Shown: positions 6,264 to 14,577, counted from the stretch's first letter. The stretch: DNA of 34,324 nucleotides from an uncultured Pelagibacteraceae bacterium (GCA_902519945.1 CABYLY010000009.1:1-34324), one strand, 5' to 3'. Numbers and translations are program-made. Notes: generated by a model from the letters alone, not told the origin.

Positions 6264-8384
6264 CTAAAAATTATTACTAATAGTTACGTTTGTATTGTAA
6301 TCGGGAATATCACTAAATAGATTATAAGTTGAGTTTACTTTTAAATCATAATTGTTTATTTTATTTGTAAATTCTAAATTTGTTATATTTGAGTTATCAA
6401 TTTCAAATGATAGTTTCATGTCATCAATTGGAACATATCCAAATAGTAAATAAAACTCATTATAATATCCTTTACCACTAGCACCATATCTTTCAAAATT
6501 TGTAACTACTGACCAGCCTGTAATTGAGGTTACATCAAAACCATAACCAATCCTGTAATTGTGCTTAGATTTATTATTCGTTCTATAGTCATAGAATGTA
6601 CTTGAATCATTTATATAATAAAATTCTGCATTTGATGAAGGACTTAAATCTCCTACATATTCTAATCTTCCATGATGATTAGTTGTTTTTTCATCTTGTT
6701 GATTTGTAGTATCAAAAAGTACTCCAATTGTGGCTAGGGCAGATTTAATGTTTTGATCTTTATAAATCAATGCATCAGATAAACTATTTCCTAGCGTTGT
6801 TTTTTCTCTAAAAGCTTTTAATTGTGTGTATCCTAGATCAATTTTTATCCCTGGATTATAATTAAATTTTTCATCATGTAATCGTTTGCCAAAATTAATT
6901 GACCCATAAATCTGTTGTCCCTCCCTATTACCTTTTAAAGTATTTCCATTTATTACTCTTTTATGATCAACGTGTAATAAGCTTAAACCAACTACACCAT
7001 CTGTAAAAATTTCATTATCCCTAATTTTAGTTCCATATAGTGCTAAACTATAAGTATCTGTGTTTAGTTTTGTACCTTCCCCACCAATATCAACATTGTC
7101 ATTTCCATACTGAAAAACATAACCATACATCGTATCTCTGTCATCTTTTTTTATTTTATCTGCGCCTAATGAAATACCATAACTTTGAATATCTCTTGAG
7201 GATCCGCTTTTAGCACTCTTTTTACCTAAACTTAGTCGCCCCTCACTCCATCCGAACCAATCATCACTACTATAAGTTCTATCTTTTTCTTTTTTAAGAG
7301 TATTAAGAGCACTTACTAATCTTGCAACTTTTTGATTTGTAAAATCAATTTCAGCGTTCAAATTTGAGAGGTCGTCCTTATTTTTATGTCTCCTTAACCA
7401 TTCAGTTCTATGAAAAACGGGAAGTGTATTATTTTTTATAATACGTTTAGCTGACTCAACATTTGCTTCAATAATAGCTTTTACATCATCGTTAGTTGAT
7501 GCATCAACACAACTTATAGTTCCAGCACAGTCCACATCATATTCATAAATTGTATCCAACGTATCTCCCGTAACATATAGTTTTGTGAAATTTGATGAAA
7601 AATGAAATCCTCTCATAGTCCCTGTTTGAGAACTTACTGAAAAGGTTGTTGCTTGAAGAGTAATTGATGTAATATCGTAAGGTGCGGCCAACGAATATCT
7701 TTTAATATCATCATCTTCATTTCCTCCAAGATATAAAGTATTTCCATCTGCACTTAATTGTATATTTCTAACCTGTTCTTCATCAAAACTTGAACATACT
7801 TGATTAGTTGCTGTCGAAATATCCCAAGGGGTAGTTAAATCATATTGCCCAACTTTTTTATTTCCTTGACTAGCAACAAACACTCGGGTTCCATCGGGTT
7901 TAAAATCTAAACCTCTTTGCTGAACACTATCAAAGCATCCTGTCCTTATATTTTTAAAAGTAGTCCAAGATATAGTTGTCGTATCCCAGGGTGTAGAAAG
8001 TGTAAATTGTTCGATTGAAACTCTAGTACTACTATCACTTCGAATAATATACATCTCTGTCCCATCAGGCTTAAACTCAATTGCATGAGGATTGTCTATA
8101 ACTGATACAAGACCACCTTCAGTAACTGCTAAAAGTGTTTTTTTTGGGTTACTTGCAGTTGTTACGTCGAAAGGTGTTGTTAAGGTATACTCAATCACAT
8201 TTTGTGCGCCAGGATCTCTATCTTCGGTAACATATAGTCGCGTTCCATCAGGTTTAATAAAAATTCCTCTTAAACGACTAGTGTCCTCAGAAATATCTTT
8301 AGATTGTTTAAATTGTAAATTAGCAAATGAGTAAGAACTCATTAGAGTCAAAAAAAACACAATGAATAAAAAAGTTTTTTTCAT
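6264..8384 (-). CDS. Beta-propeller surface protein with autotransporter-like barrel (paralogue A)
   Basis: This 706-residue protein appears to be an outer-membrane protein that displays a beta-propeller. A signal peptide (1-21, cleavage after SFA) is followed by five repeats of 49-61 residues built on KPDGT-x-x-Y/F-V and Y-x-L-T/S-T-P-F/W-D-x-T-T; the Asp of each DG turn is at 46, 107, 164 and 213, with a degenerate fifth near 264. After a Cys pair (286, 292) comes a linker with EWLRRHK at 328-334. From about 376 a beta-strand-rich region (WSEG, GYVFQYGND, YGT, LGYTQL) runs to a C-terminal Phe, as in PF03797-type barrels that end in a BAM signal. The ligand is unknown. A paralogue lies at 9372-11495. 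It starts 30 bases after nadK and may share its transcript. Confidence 0.75.
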   Translation of the reverse strand: MKKTFLFIVFFLTLMSSYSFANLQFKQSKDISEDTSRLRGIFIKPDGTRLYVTEDRDPGAQNVIEYTLTTPFDVTTASNPKKTLLAVTEGGLVSVIDNPHAIEFKPDGTEMYIIRSDSSTRVSIEQFTLSTPWDTTTISWTTFKNIRTGCFDSVQQRGLDFKPDGTRVFVASQGNKKVGQYDLTTPWDISTATNQVCSSFDEEQVRNIQLSADGNTLYLGGNEDDDIKRYSLAAPYDITSITLQATTFSVSSQTGTMRGFHFSSNFTKLYVTGDTLDTIYEYDVDCAGTISCVDASTNDDVKAIIEANVESAKRIIKNNTLPVFHRTEWLRRHKNKDDLSNLNAEIDFTNQKVARLVSALNTLKKEKDRTYSSDDWFGWSEGRLSLGKKSAKSGSSRDIQSYGISLGADKIKKDDRDTMYGYVFQYGNDNVDIGGEGTKLNTDTYSLALYGTKIRDNEIFTDGVVGLSLLHVDHKRVINGNTLKGNREGQQIYGSINFGKRLHDEKFNYNPGIKIDLGYTQLKAFREKTTLGNSLSDALIYKDQNIKSALATIGVLFDTTNQQDEKTTNHHGRLEYVGDLSPSSNAEFYYINDSSTFYDYRTNNKSKHNYRIGYGFDVTSITGWSVVTNFERYGASGKGYYNEFYLLFGYVPIDDMKLSFEIDNSNITNLEFTNKINNYDLKVNSTYNLFSDIPDYNTNVTISNNF

Positions 8385-8414
8385 TTAAATTTCACTACAG
8401 TGGTCTATTTTATT

Positions 8415-9185
8415 TCAAGATGTTTCTCTTCTTATTTGTTCTATTTTAATTTTCTTTTGTAAACTTCTATTTTTGTCATATAAAAGATTAAATTTAATAT
8501 TCTTATTTGTTTTAATTATTATTTTTTTTGCATTTCTTACTTCAATATTATCAGCTACTGCACTAATAGGTCTTTTTTTAGCATTAAGATTTTTAATAGT
8601 TATTTTAGATCTATCACTTACTATTTTGCCTTTCCATCTTCGTGGTCTAAAAGCACTGATTGGTGAAATTGACAGCTTTTTTGAATTGAGACCCAAAATA
8701 GGTCCATGCACTGATAGATTATAAGCTGTACTGCCAGCTGGTGTAGAAACTAAAACACCATCAGAAACTAAATTTTTAATTAGTTTTTTTGATCCATAAT
8801 CTATTGATAGCGACGCTGCTTGACGGCTTTGTCTTAAGATTGACACTTCATTAATGGCTATATGTTTTTTACTTAGATTACTTTTATTGCTAACAGTCAT
8901 TTCTAGTGGCGAAATAGAAATCATTTTAGCTTTTGACAAATTTTTGATTAAATTTTTTGATGAATATTTGTTCATCAAGAAACCATAGTTTCCTGAATTT
9001 ATTCCATAAAAAGATTTTTTTGAATTTCTATTCTTTTTTAAAGTTTGAAGCATAAAACCATCACCACCAATAACAATTATTAGATTAGATCTCTTTATTT
9101 CATTTCTTTTTAATATTTTTACTAATGATCTTTTTATATTTGATGATCTGTTATTCTTGTCAGAAATAATTTGGATCTTACTCAT
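8415..9185 (-). CDS. nadK: NAD kinase
   Basis: This 256-residue cytosolic enzyme phosphorylates NAD to NADP. The family motifs are present in order: VIGGDG at 38-43 with FMLQTLK after it, the Gly-rich GINSGNYGFL (61-70), and the SDGVLVSTPAGSTAYNLS block that forms the nucleotide site. The start used is the ATG at 9183-9185; a 14-codon upstream extension is excluded because it is the complement of tRNA-Leu. Length is slightly short (usual 255-300), in line with streamlining. The gene is wedged between tRNA-Leu (5 bases upstream) and paralogue A of the surface-protein pair (30 bases downstream). Confidence 0.95.
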   Translation of the reverse strand: MSKIQIISDKNNRSSNIKRSLVKILKRNEIKRSNLIIVIGGDGFMLQTLKKNRNSKKSFYGINSGNYGFLMNKYSSKNLIKNLSKAKMISISPLEMTVSNKSNLSKKHIAINEVSILRQSRQAASLSIDYGSKKLIKNLVSDGVLVSTPAGSTAYNLSVHGPILGLNSKKLSISPISAFRPRRWKGKIVSDRSKITIKNLNAKKRPISAVADNIEVRNAKKIIIKTNKNIKFNLLYDKNRSLQKKIKIEQIRRETS

Positions 9186-9190
9186 TTTAA

Positions 9191-9276
9191 TGGTGCCCTC
9201 GGCCAGACTCGAACTGGCACTCCGCAAGCGGCAAGGATTTTAAGTCCTTTGTGTCTACCAATTTCACCACGAGGGC
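9191..9276 (-). tRNA. trnL: tRNA-Leu (TAA anticodon)
   Basis: An 86-base class II tRNA on the minus strand: acceptor GCCCTCG pairs with CGAGGGC, the anticodon stem AAGGA/TCCTT encloses the loop CTTAAAA (anticodon TAA), there is a long variable arm, and the T loop is TTCGAGT. The 3' CCA is encoded. It lies 5 bases before nadK and about 95 bases after paralogue B of the surface-protein pair. Confidence 0.97.
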
Positions 9277-9308
9277 ATTAATGAATTTCATGAGTATTTA
9301 TGCCAATA

Positions 9309-9337
9309 TTTATAATTGAACAAGAGTAATAAGTAAA
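9309..9337 (-). promoter_or_regulatory. Candidate promoter for tRNA-Leu/nadK
   Basis: On the minus strand TTTACT (9332-9337) and TATAAA (9309-9314) are 17 bases apart, with a predicted start about 25-30 bases before tRNA-Leu. It is the best match in the 95-base gap after the paralogue B stop. No stem long enough for an intrinsic terminator of paralogue B is visible there (only a 4-bp CTAG/CTAG repeat). This is a by-eye match in AT-rich DNA. Confidence 0.35.
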
Positions 9338-9371
9338 TTTTTTTATCTTATCCAATCTAGATCCTAGTTTG

Positions 9372-11495
9372 TTAAAATGTACTTACAATTTCTAGGTTTG
9401 CACCATATTCAGGTATTTGACTCATTAAGCTATAATTCGAACTCATTCTGATATCGAAACTATTTAAATCTTTCTCATAACTCAATGATGCTTTGTCATT
9501 ATCTAAAGTCATAGCATATTCAATATTGTCTGTTGGTATATAACCAAATCCCAAATATAAAGTATCACTATGAGCATTGTCACTTTGATTTCTCTCATAA
9601 ATAGTCATTATAGAAAAACCATTATCGGTTACTAAATCAAATCCAATATTTGCTATTAAGTTTTTTGAGTCTTGATCAATTGATTTTGTATATTCTGTAG
9701 TTTCCGATAGGTAACGATAAGTAGCATCTGAAGACGGACTAAAATCTACTCCAAGCTCTAATCCACCATTTGGTTTAAAAGTAAAAGTATTAAAATTTAA
9801 AATGTCACTGATGGTAAAGCCAGCAGATATCATTCCAGTTTCAATTGTTTGAGCTTTGTAAACTAAAGCTGCAGGGCCTTTTTCTCTATATTCGGACAAT
9901 TCTGTATAGCTTAAATCAATTCTTAAATTAGGAATAATATTCAAATCTTCTTTTTTATATTTTGTTAAGTAGTTAAGTGAGCCAAATATTTGTGCACCAT
10001 TTCTCTTTCCTGATCTGGTACTTCCCCCCCCTTTTCTAACATGATCAGTCTTTAAAGTGCTCACTCCAATGATACCTTCGGTAAATTTTTTATCATCATG
10101 TGGAAAAGTTCCATAAACAGATAAACTAAAAGACTCAGTGTCTAAATTAGTTCCAGATGTGCCGACATCGACTTCGTCATTACCAAATCTAAGAGCATAA
10201 CCGTATAATCTATTTTTGCTTATCTTTTTATCCATGCCAAGTGTAAAACCTTTGGTATTAATTTTTTTAGATGATGAAGTAGATGTATCTCCAGTTCTAC
10301 CAATACTTACACTACCCTCACTCCAAAATGACCAATGATCTGATAATTTGTCTAGAACTTCATTTGTTTTATTTGATATAGGAATAATGTTAGAAAGCGA
10401 TGCCACCATTGAATTAGAAAAGTTTAATCTTATATTTTGGTTACTTAATTGATCATTGGTTCTATGTCTTCTTAACCAATACATACGGTTAAGGACTGGA
10501 GTACTTGCTTGGATAGCAATTTGCTTTGCTGTTGCAGTTTGAGACTCGATTGAGCTTAAAATATCTTTACCCTCATCAGAAGTAGTTATTGGATCATCAC
10601 AAGCACCATCAATTACACTCCAATCACAACTTAGGTTAAATTCATGAACTTTATCATTATCATCATCAATGATAAACATTTTACTTCCATCATTACTAAA
10701 CACAACTTCTCTTGAATCTCCACTAACAGAACTTACAGTATAAGTGCCTTCAAGTGATAAAGTAGAAACATCATAAGGTGTAGTTAATTTAAACTGATTC
10801 ATCAAATCTAGTGCTAAAGATGGAACTTCGGAATTCATTAATGTAATGGTATACATTTTAGTACCATCGTAATTAAAAGTAACTCCATCTATGTGATTTT
10901 GAAAAGAAATTAGGTCTTCAGTATTAAGTTGGGTAACTCCTGAGCTAAGATCAAATGCTGTATCTAGTGAAAATTCATGAACACGCACTTGTAAATCATT
11001 TCCTACTCCAGCAATAAACATTCTGGTCCCATCATTATTAAATGCAATTGAATTAGCTCTTTGTTCTTTACCAACGAGACTATAAAAGCCATCAAATGAA
11101 GCAGTTGAAACATCAAATGCAGTGGTTAGTGACCAGTAATCTACTGACCTTCTACCACCATGGTTAACAATAAACATTTTTGTTCCATCGTTATTGAACA
11201 CTACTTGTGTTGGTACATGAGAGGCGTCACCTCCACTTACATGTACTACTTTAGTATTATTTACGGTTGCCGTTGAAATATCATATGCGGTAGTTAATGT
11301 ATGTTCGATAACTGCATCGACTTTTAATTCACTTCTTAAAGTATACATTTTTGTTCCATCATTATTGAACGTTAATCCAAAATAAGTGGATGCCTCGATT
11401 GATTTGCTTTGCACAAAGGTTGGCTCCGCTATAGCTTTGGAAAAAAATAAAGCTAAAAAAAATATGATGAAATGAATTTTATAAATATTTTTCAC
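9372..11495 (-). CDS. Beta-propeller surface protein with autotransporter-like barrel (paralogue B)
   Basis: This 707-residue protein has the same plan as paralogue A. A signal peptide (1-23, cleavage after AIA) is followed by five propeller repeats with FNNDGTKM-x-x-I and L-T-T-A/P-F/Y-D-x-S-T motifs; the DG aspartates are at 46, 103, 155, 210 and 269. A Cys pair (290, 299) and a YWLRRHR block (339-345) lead into a barrel-like region from about 388 (FWSEGSVSIG, GYALRFGND, YGT, DLSYTEL, GVDFSPSSDA) that ends in Phe. The start is a GTG at 11493-11495; an in-frame TGA lies just upstream and no closer ATG keeps the signal peptide. The repeats are more regular than in A. It is expected at the outer membrane; ligand and role are unknown. 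Confidence 0.75.
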   Translation of the reverse strand: MKNIYKIHFIIFFLALFFSKAIAEPTFVQSKSIEASTYFGLTFNNDGTKMYTLRSELKVDAVIEHTLTTAYDISTATVNNTKVVHVSGGDASHVPTQVVFNNDGTKMFIVNHGGRRSVDYWSLTTAFDVSTASFDGFYSLVGKEQRANSIAFNNDGTRMFIAGVGNDLQVRVHEFSLDTAFDLSSGVTQLNTEDLISFQNHIDGVTFNYDGTKMYTITLMNSEVPSLALDLMNQFKLTTPYDVSTLSLEGTYTVSSVSGDSREVVFSNDGSKMFIIDDDNDKVHEFNLSCDWSVIDGACDDPITTSDEGKDILSSIESQTATAKQIAIQASTPVLNRMYWLRRHRTNDQLSNQNIRLNFSNSMVASLSNIIPISNKTNEVLDKLSDHWSFWSEGSVSIGRTGDTSTSSSKKINTKGFTLGMDKKISKNRLYGYALRFGNDEVDVGTSGTNLDTESFSLSVYGTFPHDDKKFTEGIIGVSTLKTDHVRKGGGSTRSGKRNGAQIFGSLNYLTKYKKEDLNIIPNLRIDLSYTELSEYREKGPAALVYKAQTIETGMISAGFTISDILNFNTFTFKPNGGLELGVDFSPSSDATYRYLSETTEYTKSIDQDSKNLIANIGFDLVTDNGFSIMTIYERNQSDNAHSDTLYLGFGYIPTDNIEYAMTLDNDKASLSYEKDLNSFDIRMSSNYSLMSQIPEYGANLEIVSTF

Positions 11496-11553
11496 AACAA
11501 TTAATCATCAATACCTAATAAAAATTAGAAAAATGAGTGTTAAAATTTAAAAC

Positions 11554-11582
11554 ATTACAGTTGAAATGTCTAGGTAGGACAA
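11554..11582 (-). promoter_or_regulatory. Candidate promoter for surface-protein paralogue B
   Basis: On the minus strand TTGTCC (11577-11582) and TGTAAT (11554-11559) are 17 bases apart, within the 129-base gap between paralogue B and the divergent small membrane genes. The -10 matches the consensus at five of six positions and the -35 at four. Nothing else gene-like was seen in this gap. Confidence 0.35.
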
Positions 11583-11624
11583 AATTCATGATGAATATAT
11601 ATCTTTAATAGTTATTATTATCTA

Positions 11625-11834
11625 ATGAAAAGCAATATTGTTAAATCTCACTTAAAAAAAAAATCACAGGCAAAGCTTGCTTTATCAATTAGCCTATTTT
11701 TCGTGCTTTTAACCGCAACTGGATACCTCTTTAATTCTAAAGAAGTAATTTTTTTATTTTATATTTTTTGTTTTGTATTTCTCTACAATTTAGTAATCCA
11801 ATTTTTATTAGAAAGGTTTGATATTAAATCATGA
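11625..11834 (+). CDS. Small two-helix membrane protein of unknown function
   Basis: I do not recognise this 69-residue protein. It has a basic N terminus (KSHLKKKSQAK), a hydrophobic segment at about 17-36, a short polar turn with NSKE, and a second hydrophobic segment at about 40-62 rich in Phe. That pattern suggests two membrane spans with the N terminus inside. No Shine-Dalgarno sequence precedes the ATG. It overlaps the following tiny gene by ATGA, which supports both as a coupled pair. It is divergent from surface-protein paralogue B. Short length and compositional bias leave some doubt that it is real. Confidence 0.5.
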   Translation: MKSNIVKSHLKKKSQAKLALSISLFFVLLTATGYLFNSKEVIFLFYIFCFVFLYNLVIQFLLERFDIKS

Positions 11835-11968
11835 TAAAAACACTTATTAAATTAAAGATATTAAAATTAATACTAATTGGTGGGGTATCAACGGCTTATG
11901 TTTTTAAAAAATACTGTGATCAAAAAAACGAAGTTAAAAGTAAAAAAGAAAAAAAACTTTTAAATTAA
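11831..11968 (+). CDS. Tiny single-helix membrane protein, hypothetical
   Basis: This 45-residue reading frame starts at an ATG that overlaps the stop of the 69-residue gene before it (ATGA). It has one hydrophobic stretch (about residues 8-24, LKILKLILIGGVSTAYV) and a strongly basic, Lys-rich tail. The overlap and the membrane-anchor pattern argue for a real coupled gene. Its small size and an AT-rich setting, where Lys/Ile/Leu-rich frames arise by chance, argue against. Its 3' end overlaps the converging DUF4149-like gene by 9 bases. Confidence 0.4.
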   Translation: MIKTLIKLKILKLILIGGVSTAYVFKKYCDQKNEVKSKKEKKLLN

Positions 11969-12349
11969 AAGAAATACCAAACAAATCATTTGAACAAAAT
12001 TAATTACTACAGATATAAAGTGTGAATATTTAAATTTCTTATCCTGTTTTTCGTCCCTATATCTATTAATTAATGGCATTAATAAATAGTTTGATGTAGC
12101 GAATAGGATTGTGATCAATAAGATTAGATAAAAATCAACGCCTAATTTACTTAAAAATAAAAAGATTAGTAGGATAACGAAACTAATCGTTAAATTCACA
12201 TTATAATAAAAAGGAAATATTCTTCTAATAAACTTTCGAGCATTATCTTCATCTAAAGTAGTAAATACTACTGGAGCAATCACAAACGAGAAAAATAACA
12301 TTATCCCAAGAATCATTGCTGTTAAATAAATACTAACTTGTTCAATCAT
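11960..12349 (-). CDS. Four-helix membrane protein, DUF4149/TMEM205-like
   Basis: This 129-residue protein has four hydrophobic segments (about 5-27, 48-66, 70-92 and 107-129). The first contains GIMLFFSFVIAPVVFTTLD, close to the GxxxFFxFVVAPxxFxxLD pattern of the DUF4149/TMEM205 group. It is followed by FIRRIFPFYYNVN and, before the last helix, the RYRD and FKYSHFISVVIN segments, which also fit. The function of this family in bacteria is not established. Its start is 21 bases after the serine hydrolase stop, so the two may share a transcript. The family call is from pattern memory only. Confidence 0.6.
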   Translation of the reverse strand: MIEQVSIYLTAMILGIMLFFSFVIAPVVFTTLDEDNARKFIRRIFPFYYNVNLTISFVILLIFLFLSKLGVDFYLILLITILFATSNYLLMPLINRYRDEKQDKKFKYSHFISVVINFVQMICLVFLLI

Positions 12350-12370
12350 AAGTTAATTTTCAATTGAATT

Positions 12371-13723
12371 TTATCTACCGTTTTTTATTGGATCTATTAA
12401 AAGTTTTTTAACATTATATTTATATTTTCCGTCATTATAATGAATTGAATTAATTACAACTATTCTTGAATTTTCGACATCTATTAGAATTGCATTTCCT
12501 CCCCTACCAGCTAAGCCAAATACTGTTCTATTTTTTAATCCAGGGTAATCAAAATGGAATTGACCACCATATGACTTTGTACGGTTAAATTCTGGTTCAA
12601 CGTATTTTTTATTACCACCTGCTTGCATTTTACCATGCATATTTTTCGGTATTCTTCTTTCATGAATTTCTCTTAAATATTTACCAACACATGTATTATT
12701 TTGGTAATCATCCATCATAGCTTTTGCAAGTCTAAGCCAATCATGTCTAGTTAACCGGACCATAGAATGACCAATTCCCCATTCCTCAGAACCACTGTTC
12801 ATTTCAACAAATTGTACGTTGTGTTTGTTTTTAACTTTATTTTGAAAAATTTTGTTTAAAAATACTTTATAATTATCACCAGTTTTATGTCTTATGTAAT
12901 TATGAAGAATCATAGTAATTAAACCATTGTAGTTATAAACGCTTTTTGATTTTTCAGTATTTTGAAAATAGAAACCTATTGTGGTGTAAATATTATTTAC
13001 TTGATAATCGTAATCATTGTCTGCTTTTATGCCAGCACCATCTCCCCACTCGTAAATAACTTTTTGGTCACCAGGAGCCATATTTAACATATCAATTAAT
13101 TTTTGGTTATTATAAAGTGAAGTTTCTAAAACAGGCCAATCATCAATTGTGCTATCAATATTATCTATATAACCTTCACATATTGCATGACCTAAAATAT
13201 AGGACATCACAGATTTACCCATCGACATTGAAATTAACCTTGTTTCATCATTTACAAATTCTCCTAGTTTTTCTTTAGGAGAAATTTCATCTATCAATAT
13301 CTTTCCGTCTTGGAAGTATAAGTAGCTTAAAATACCTTTCGCTTTAACTTGTTTTTTTACAAATTTATCTTCTTGGCGATCAAATTCGAATTGATAAGGT
13401 TCATTAGCAGGTTTAATTTCGATTGGTTTCCATGAGTATGTATTAGGATCGCCAGTTAAATGACTAAAATTATATCTATAAAAATAATAAATTAATGTAT
13501 CGCGATTAGGATTTTTTTTATAAGGAATCTTCCATAACCTTTCACTTACTTTTAGTTTTAAATTATGTCTTGGAACCCCTTTTGCATCAGTATCTACATA
13601 TTGATTATATCCATTATCCAATAACCATTTAGTAAAAGTAGGATGAGAGCTTTTAGGATCTTTAGCTAATAGATGATTTGGTATCAAAAATATAATAAAT
13701 AGAATTGCAAATATTTTTTTCAT
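12371..13723 (-). CDS. Exported serine hydrolase, beta-lactamase/NylB-like fold
   Basis: This 450-residue protein has a signal peptide (1-20, cleavage after LLA) and the SxxK motif of the class C beta-lactamase/penicillin-binding superfamily: S167-M-G-K170 in SMSMGKSVMS. A Tyr/Asn-rich stretch, VYNYNGLI at 262-269, stands where the YxN motif is expected. Near the C terminus GLAGRGGNAILIDVE replaces the usual KTG-type box, as in 6-aminohexanoate-dimer hydrolase relatives (GxGGQ). It is therefore probably a periplasmic or envelope esterase/amidase rather than a true beta-lactamase; the substrate is unknown. It is divergent from the glucosylglycerate operon across only 39 bases. Confidence 0.72.
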   Translation of the reverse strand: MKKIFAILFIIFLIPNHLLAKDPKSSHPTFTKWLLDNGYNQYVDTDAKGVPRHNLKLKVSERLWKIPYKKNPNRDTLIYYFYRYNFSHLTGDPNTYSWKPIEIKPANEPYQFEFDRQEDKFVKKQVKAKGILSYLYFQDGKILIDEISPKEKLGEFVNDETRLISMSMGKSVMSYILGHAICEGYIDNIDSTIDDWPVLETSLYNNQKLIDMLNMAPGDQKVIYEWGDGAGIKADNDYDYQVNNIYTTIGFYFQNTEKSKSVYNYNGLITMILHNYIRHKTGDNYKVFLNKIFQNKVKNKHNVQFVEMNSGSEEWGIGHSMVRLTRHDWLRLAKAMMDDYQNNTCVGKYLREIHERRIPKNMHGKMQAGGNKKYVEPEFNRTKSYGGQFHFDYPGLKNRTVFGLAGRGGNAILIDVENSRIVVINSIHYNDGKYKYNVKKLLIDPIKNGR

Positions 13724-13762
13724 AATCTTTTAATTTTTTAATATTTTGTAGTAATTTAGATA

Positions 13763-14569
13763 ATGGATAAAAAATTTACAATCGTAATTTTTACTGATTT
13801 AGATGGTTCTCTTTTACATAGAGATACCTTTAAATTCGATACAATCAAAGATTATATAAAAAGTCTTATAAATAAAGGTGTAATTATTATTCCAAATTCT
13901 AGCAAAACAGAGAAAGAAATTGAAAAATTCAATGAAGAGCTTGGAGTAAATCTACCTTATATCTCAGAAAATGGATCATCTATTCATGGATTAAATTTAA
14001 TCACGTCTAACTTTCCAGATAAACTTGTTCTCAGTAGAGAGAAAGAGGAATTATTGAAGATTTTTGAAAATAAAGTTCCTGAAAAATTAAAGGAGAAATG
14101 TTTACAAATTTCAAAAATGAGTAAAAAAGAAAAAGAAAATATATTGGGGCAAAAAGATGAGAAGCTTAAAGATGCTTTAAATAGAAAATATACTTTACCT
14201 TTTTTATTTAATGGGGACAAAAATGAAAAAAATAGATTATTAAAAATATTAAATTCAAATTCTTTATCTCTTCAGGAAGGCGGGCGTGTATCTAATCTTT
14301 GTGATAATATTAACAAAGTAAAATCGATGAATAGAGTTATAAAAATTTTAAAAAAAACTGAGGATAAAATTAAAACAATAGCAGTTGGTGACAATTTCAA
14401 TGATTTAGAAATGCTAAGAAACTGTGATATTCCTTGTTTAGTATTTAATGATCAGTTTACGTTAGATCAAATTAATATTGAAAATCTTGTATTTTCAAAC
14501 AAGCCATCACCTGAGGGCTGGGCTGATGTGATTAAAATAGCCCTAGTTAAATTAGGCTTTAAAGACTAA
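13763..14569 (+). CDS. Glucosyl-3-phosphoglycerate phosphatase (HAD, MpgP family)
   Basis: This 268-residue HAD-superfamily phosphatase has the nucleophile motif FTDLDGSL (D12 and D14) and a C-terminal VGDNFNDLEML that supplies the metal-binding acids. The insert between them matches the mannosyl-3-phosphoglycerate phosphatase/YedP type. Members of this family remove phosphate from mannosyl- or glucosyl-3-phosphoglycerate. Because the next gene looks like a GT81 glucosyl-3-phosphoglycerate synthase rather than a mannosyl (GT55) enzyme, glucosylglycerate is the likely product. It is the first gene of the operon, 8 bases from the next start. Substrate is inferred from context. Confidence 0.82.
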   Translation: MDKKFTIVIFTDLDGSLLHRDTFKFDTIKDYIKSLINKGVIIIPNSSKTEKEIEKFNEELGVNLPYISENGSSIHGLNLITSNFPDKLVLSREKEELLKIFENKVPEKLKEKCLQISKMSKKEKENILGQKDEKLKDALNRKYTLPFLFNGDKNEKNRLLKILNSNSLSLQEGGRVSNLCDNINKVKSMNRVIKILKKTEDKIKTIAVGDNFNDLEMLRNCDIPCLVFNDQFTLDQINIENLVFSNKPSPEGWADVIKIALVKLGFKD

Positions 14570-14577
14570 AAAACCGC

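Noticed and set aside
9186-9227. Upstream extension of the nadK frame by 14 codons
   Set aside because: It runs into tRNA-Leu; the ATG at 9183-9185 gives a normal NAD kinase N terminus.
6178-9276. Integrated element or prophage bounded by tRNA-Thr and tRNA-Leu
   Set aside because: No integrase, no direct repeat of a tRNA 3' end, and nadK lies inside; kept only as a possible variable locus.
11585-11595. Odd palindrome TTCATGATGAA in the gap before the small membrane genes
   Set aside because: Five base pairs in AT-rich DNA with a single copy; too weak to call an operator.
12371-13723. True beta-lactamase (antibiotic resistance)
   Set aside because: SxxK is present but the KTG box is replaced by a GxGGN-type segment and the YxN motif is not clean, so a general esterase/amidase is more likely.
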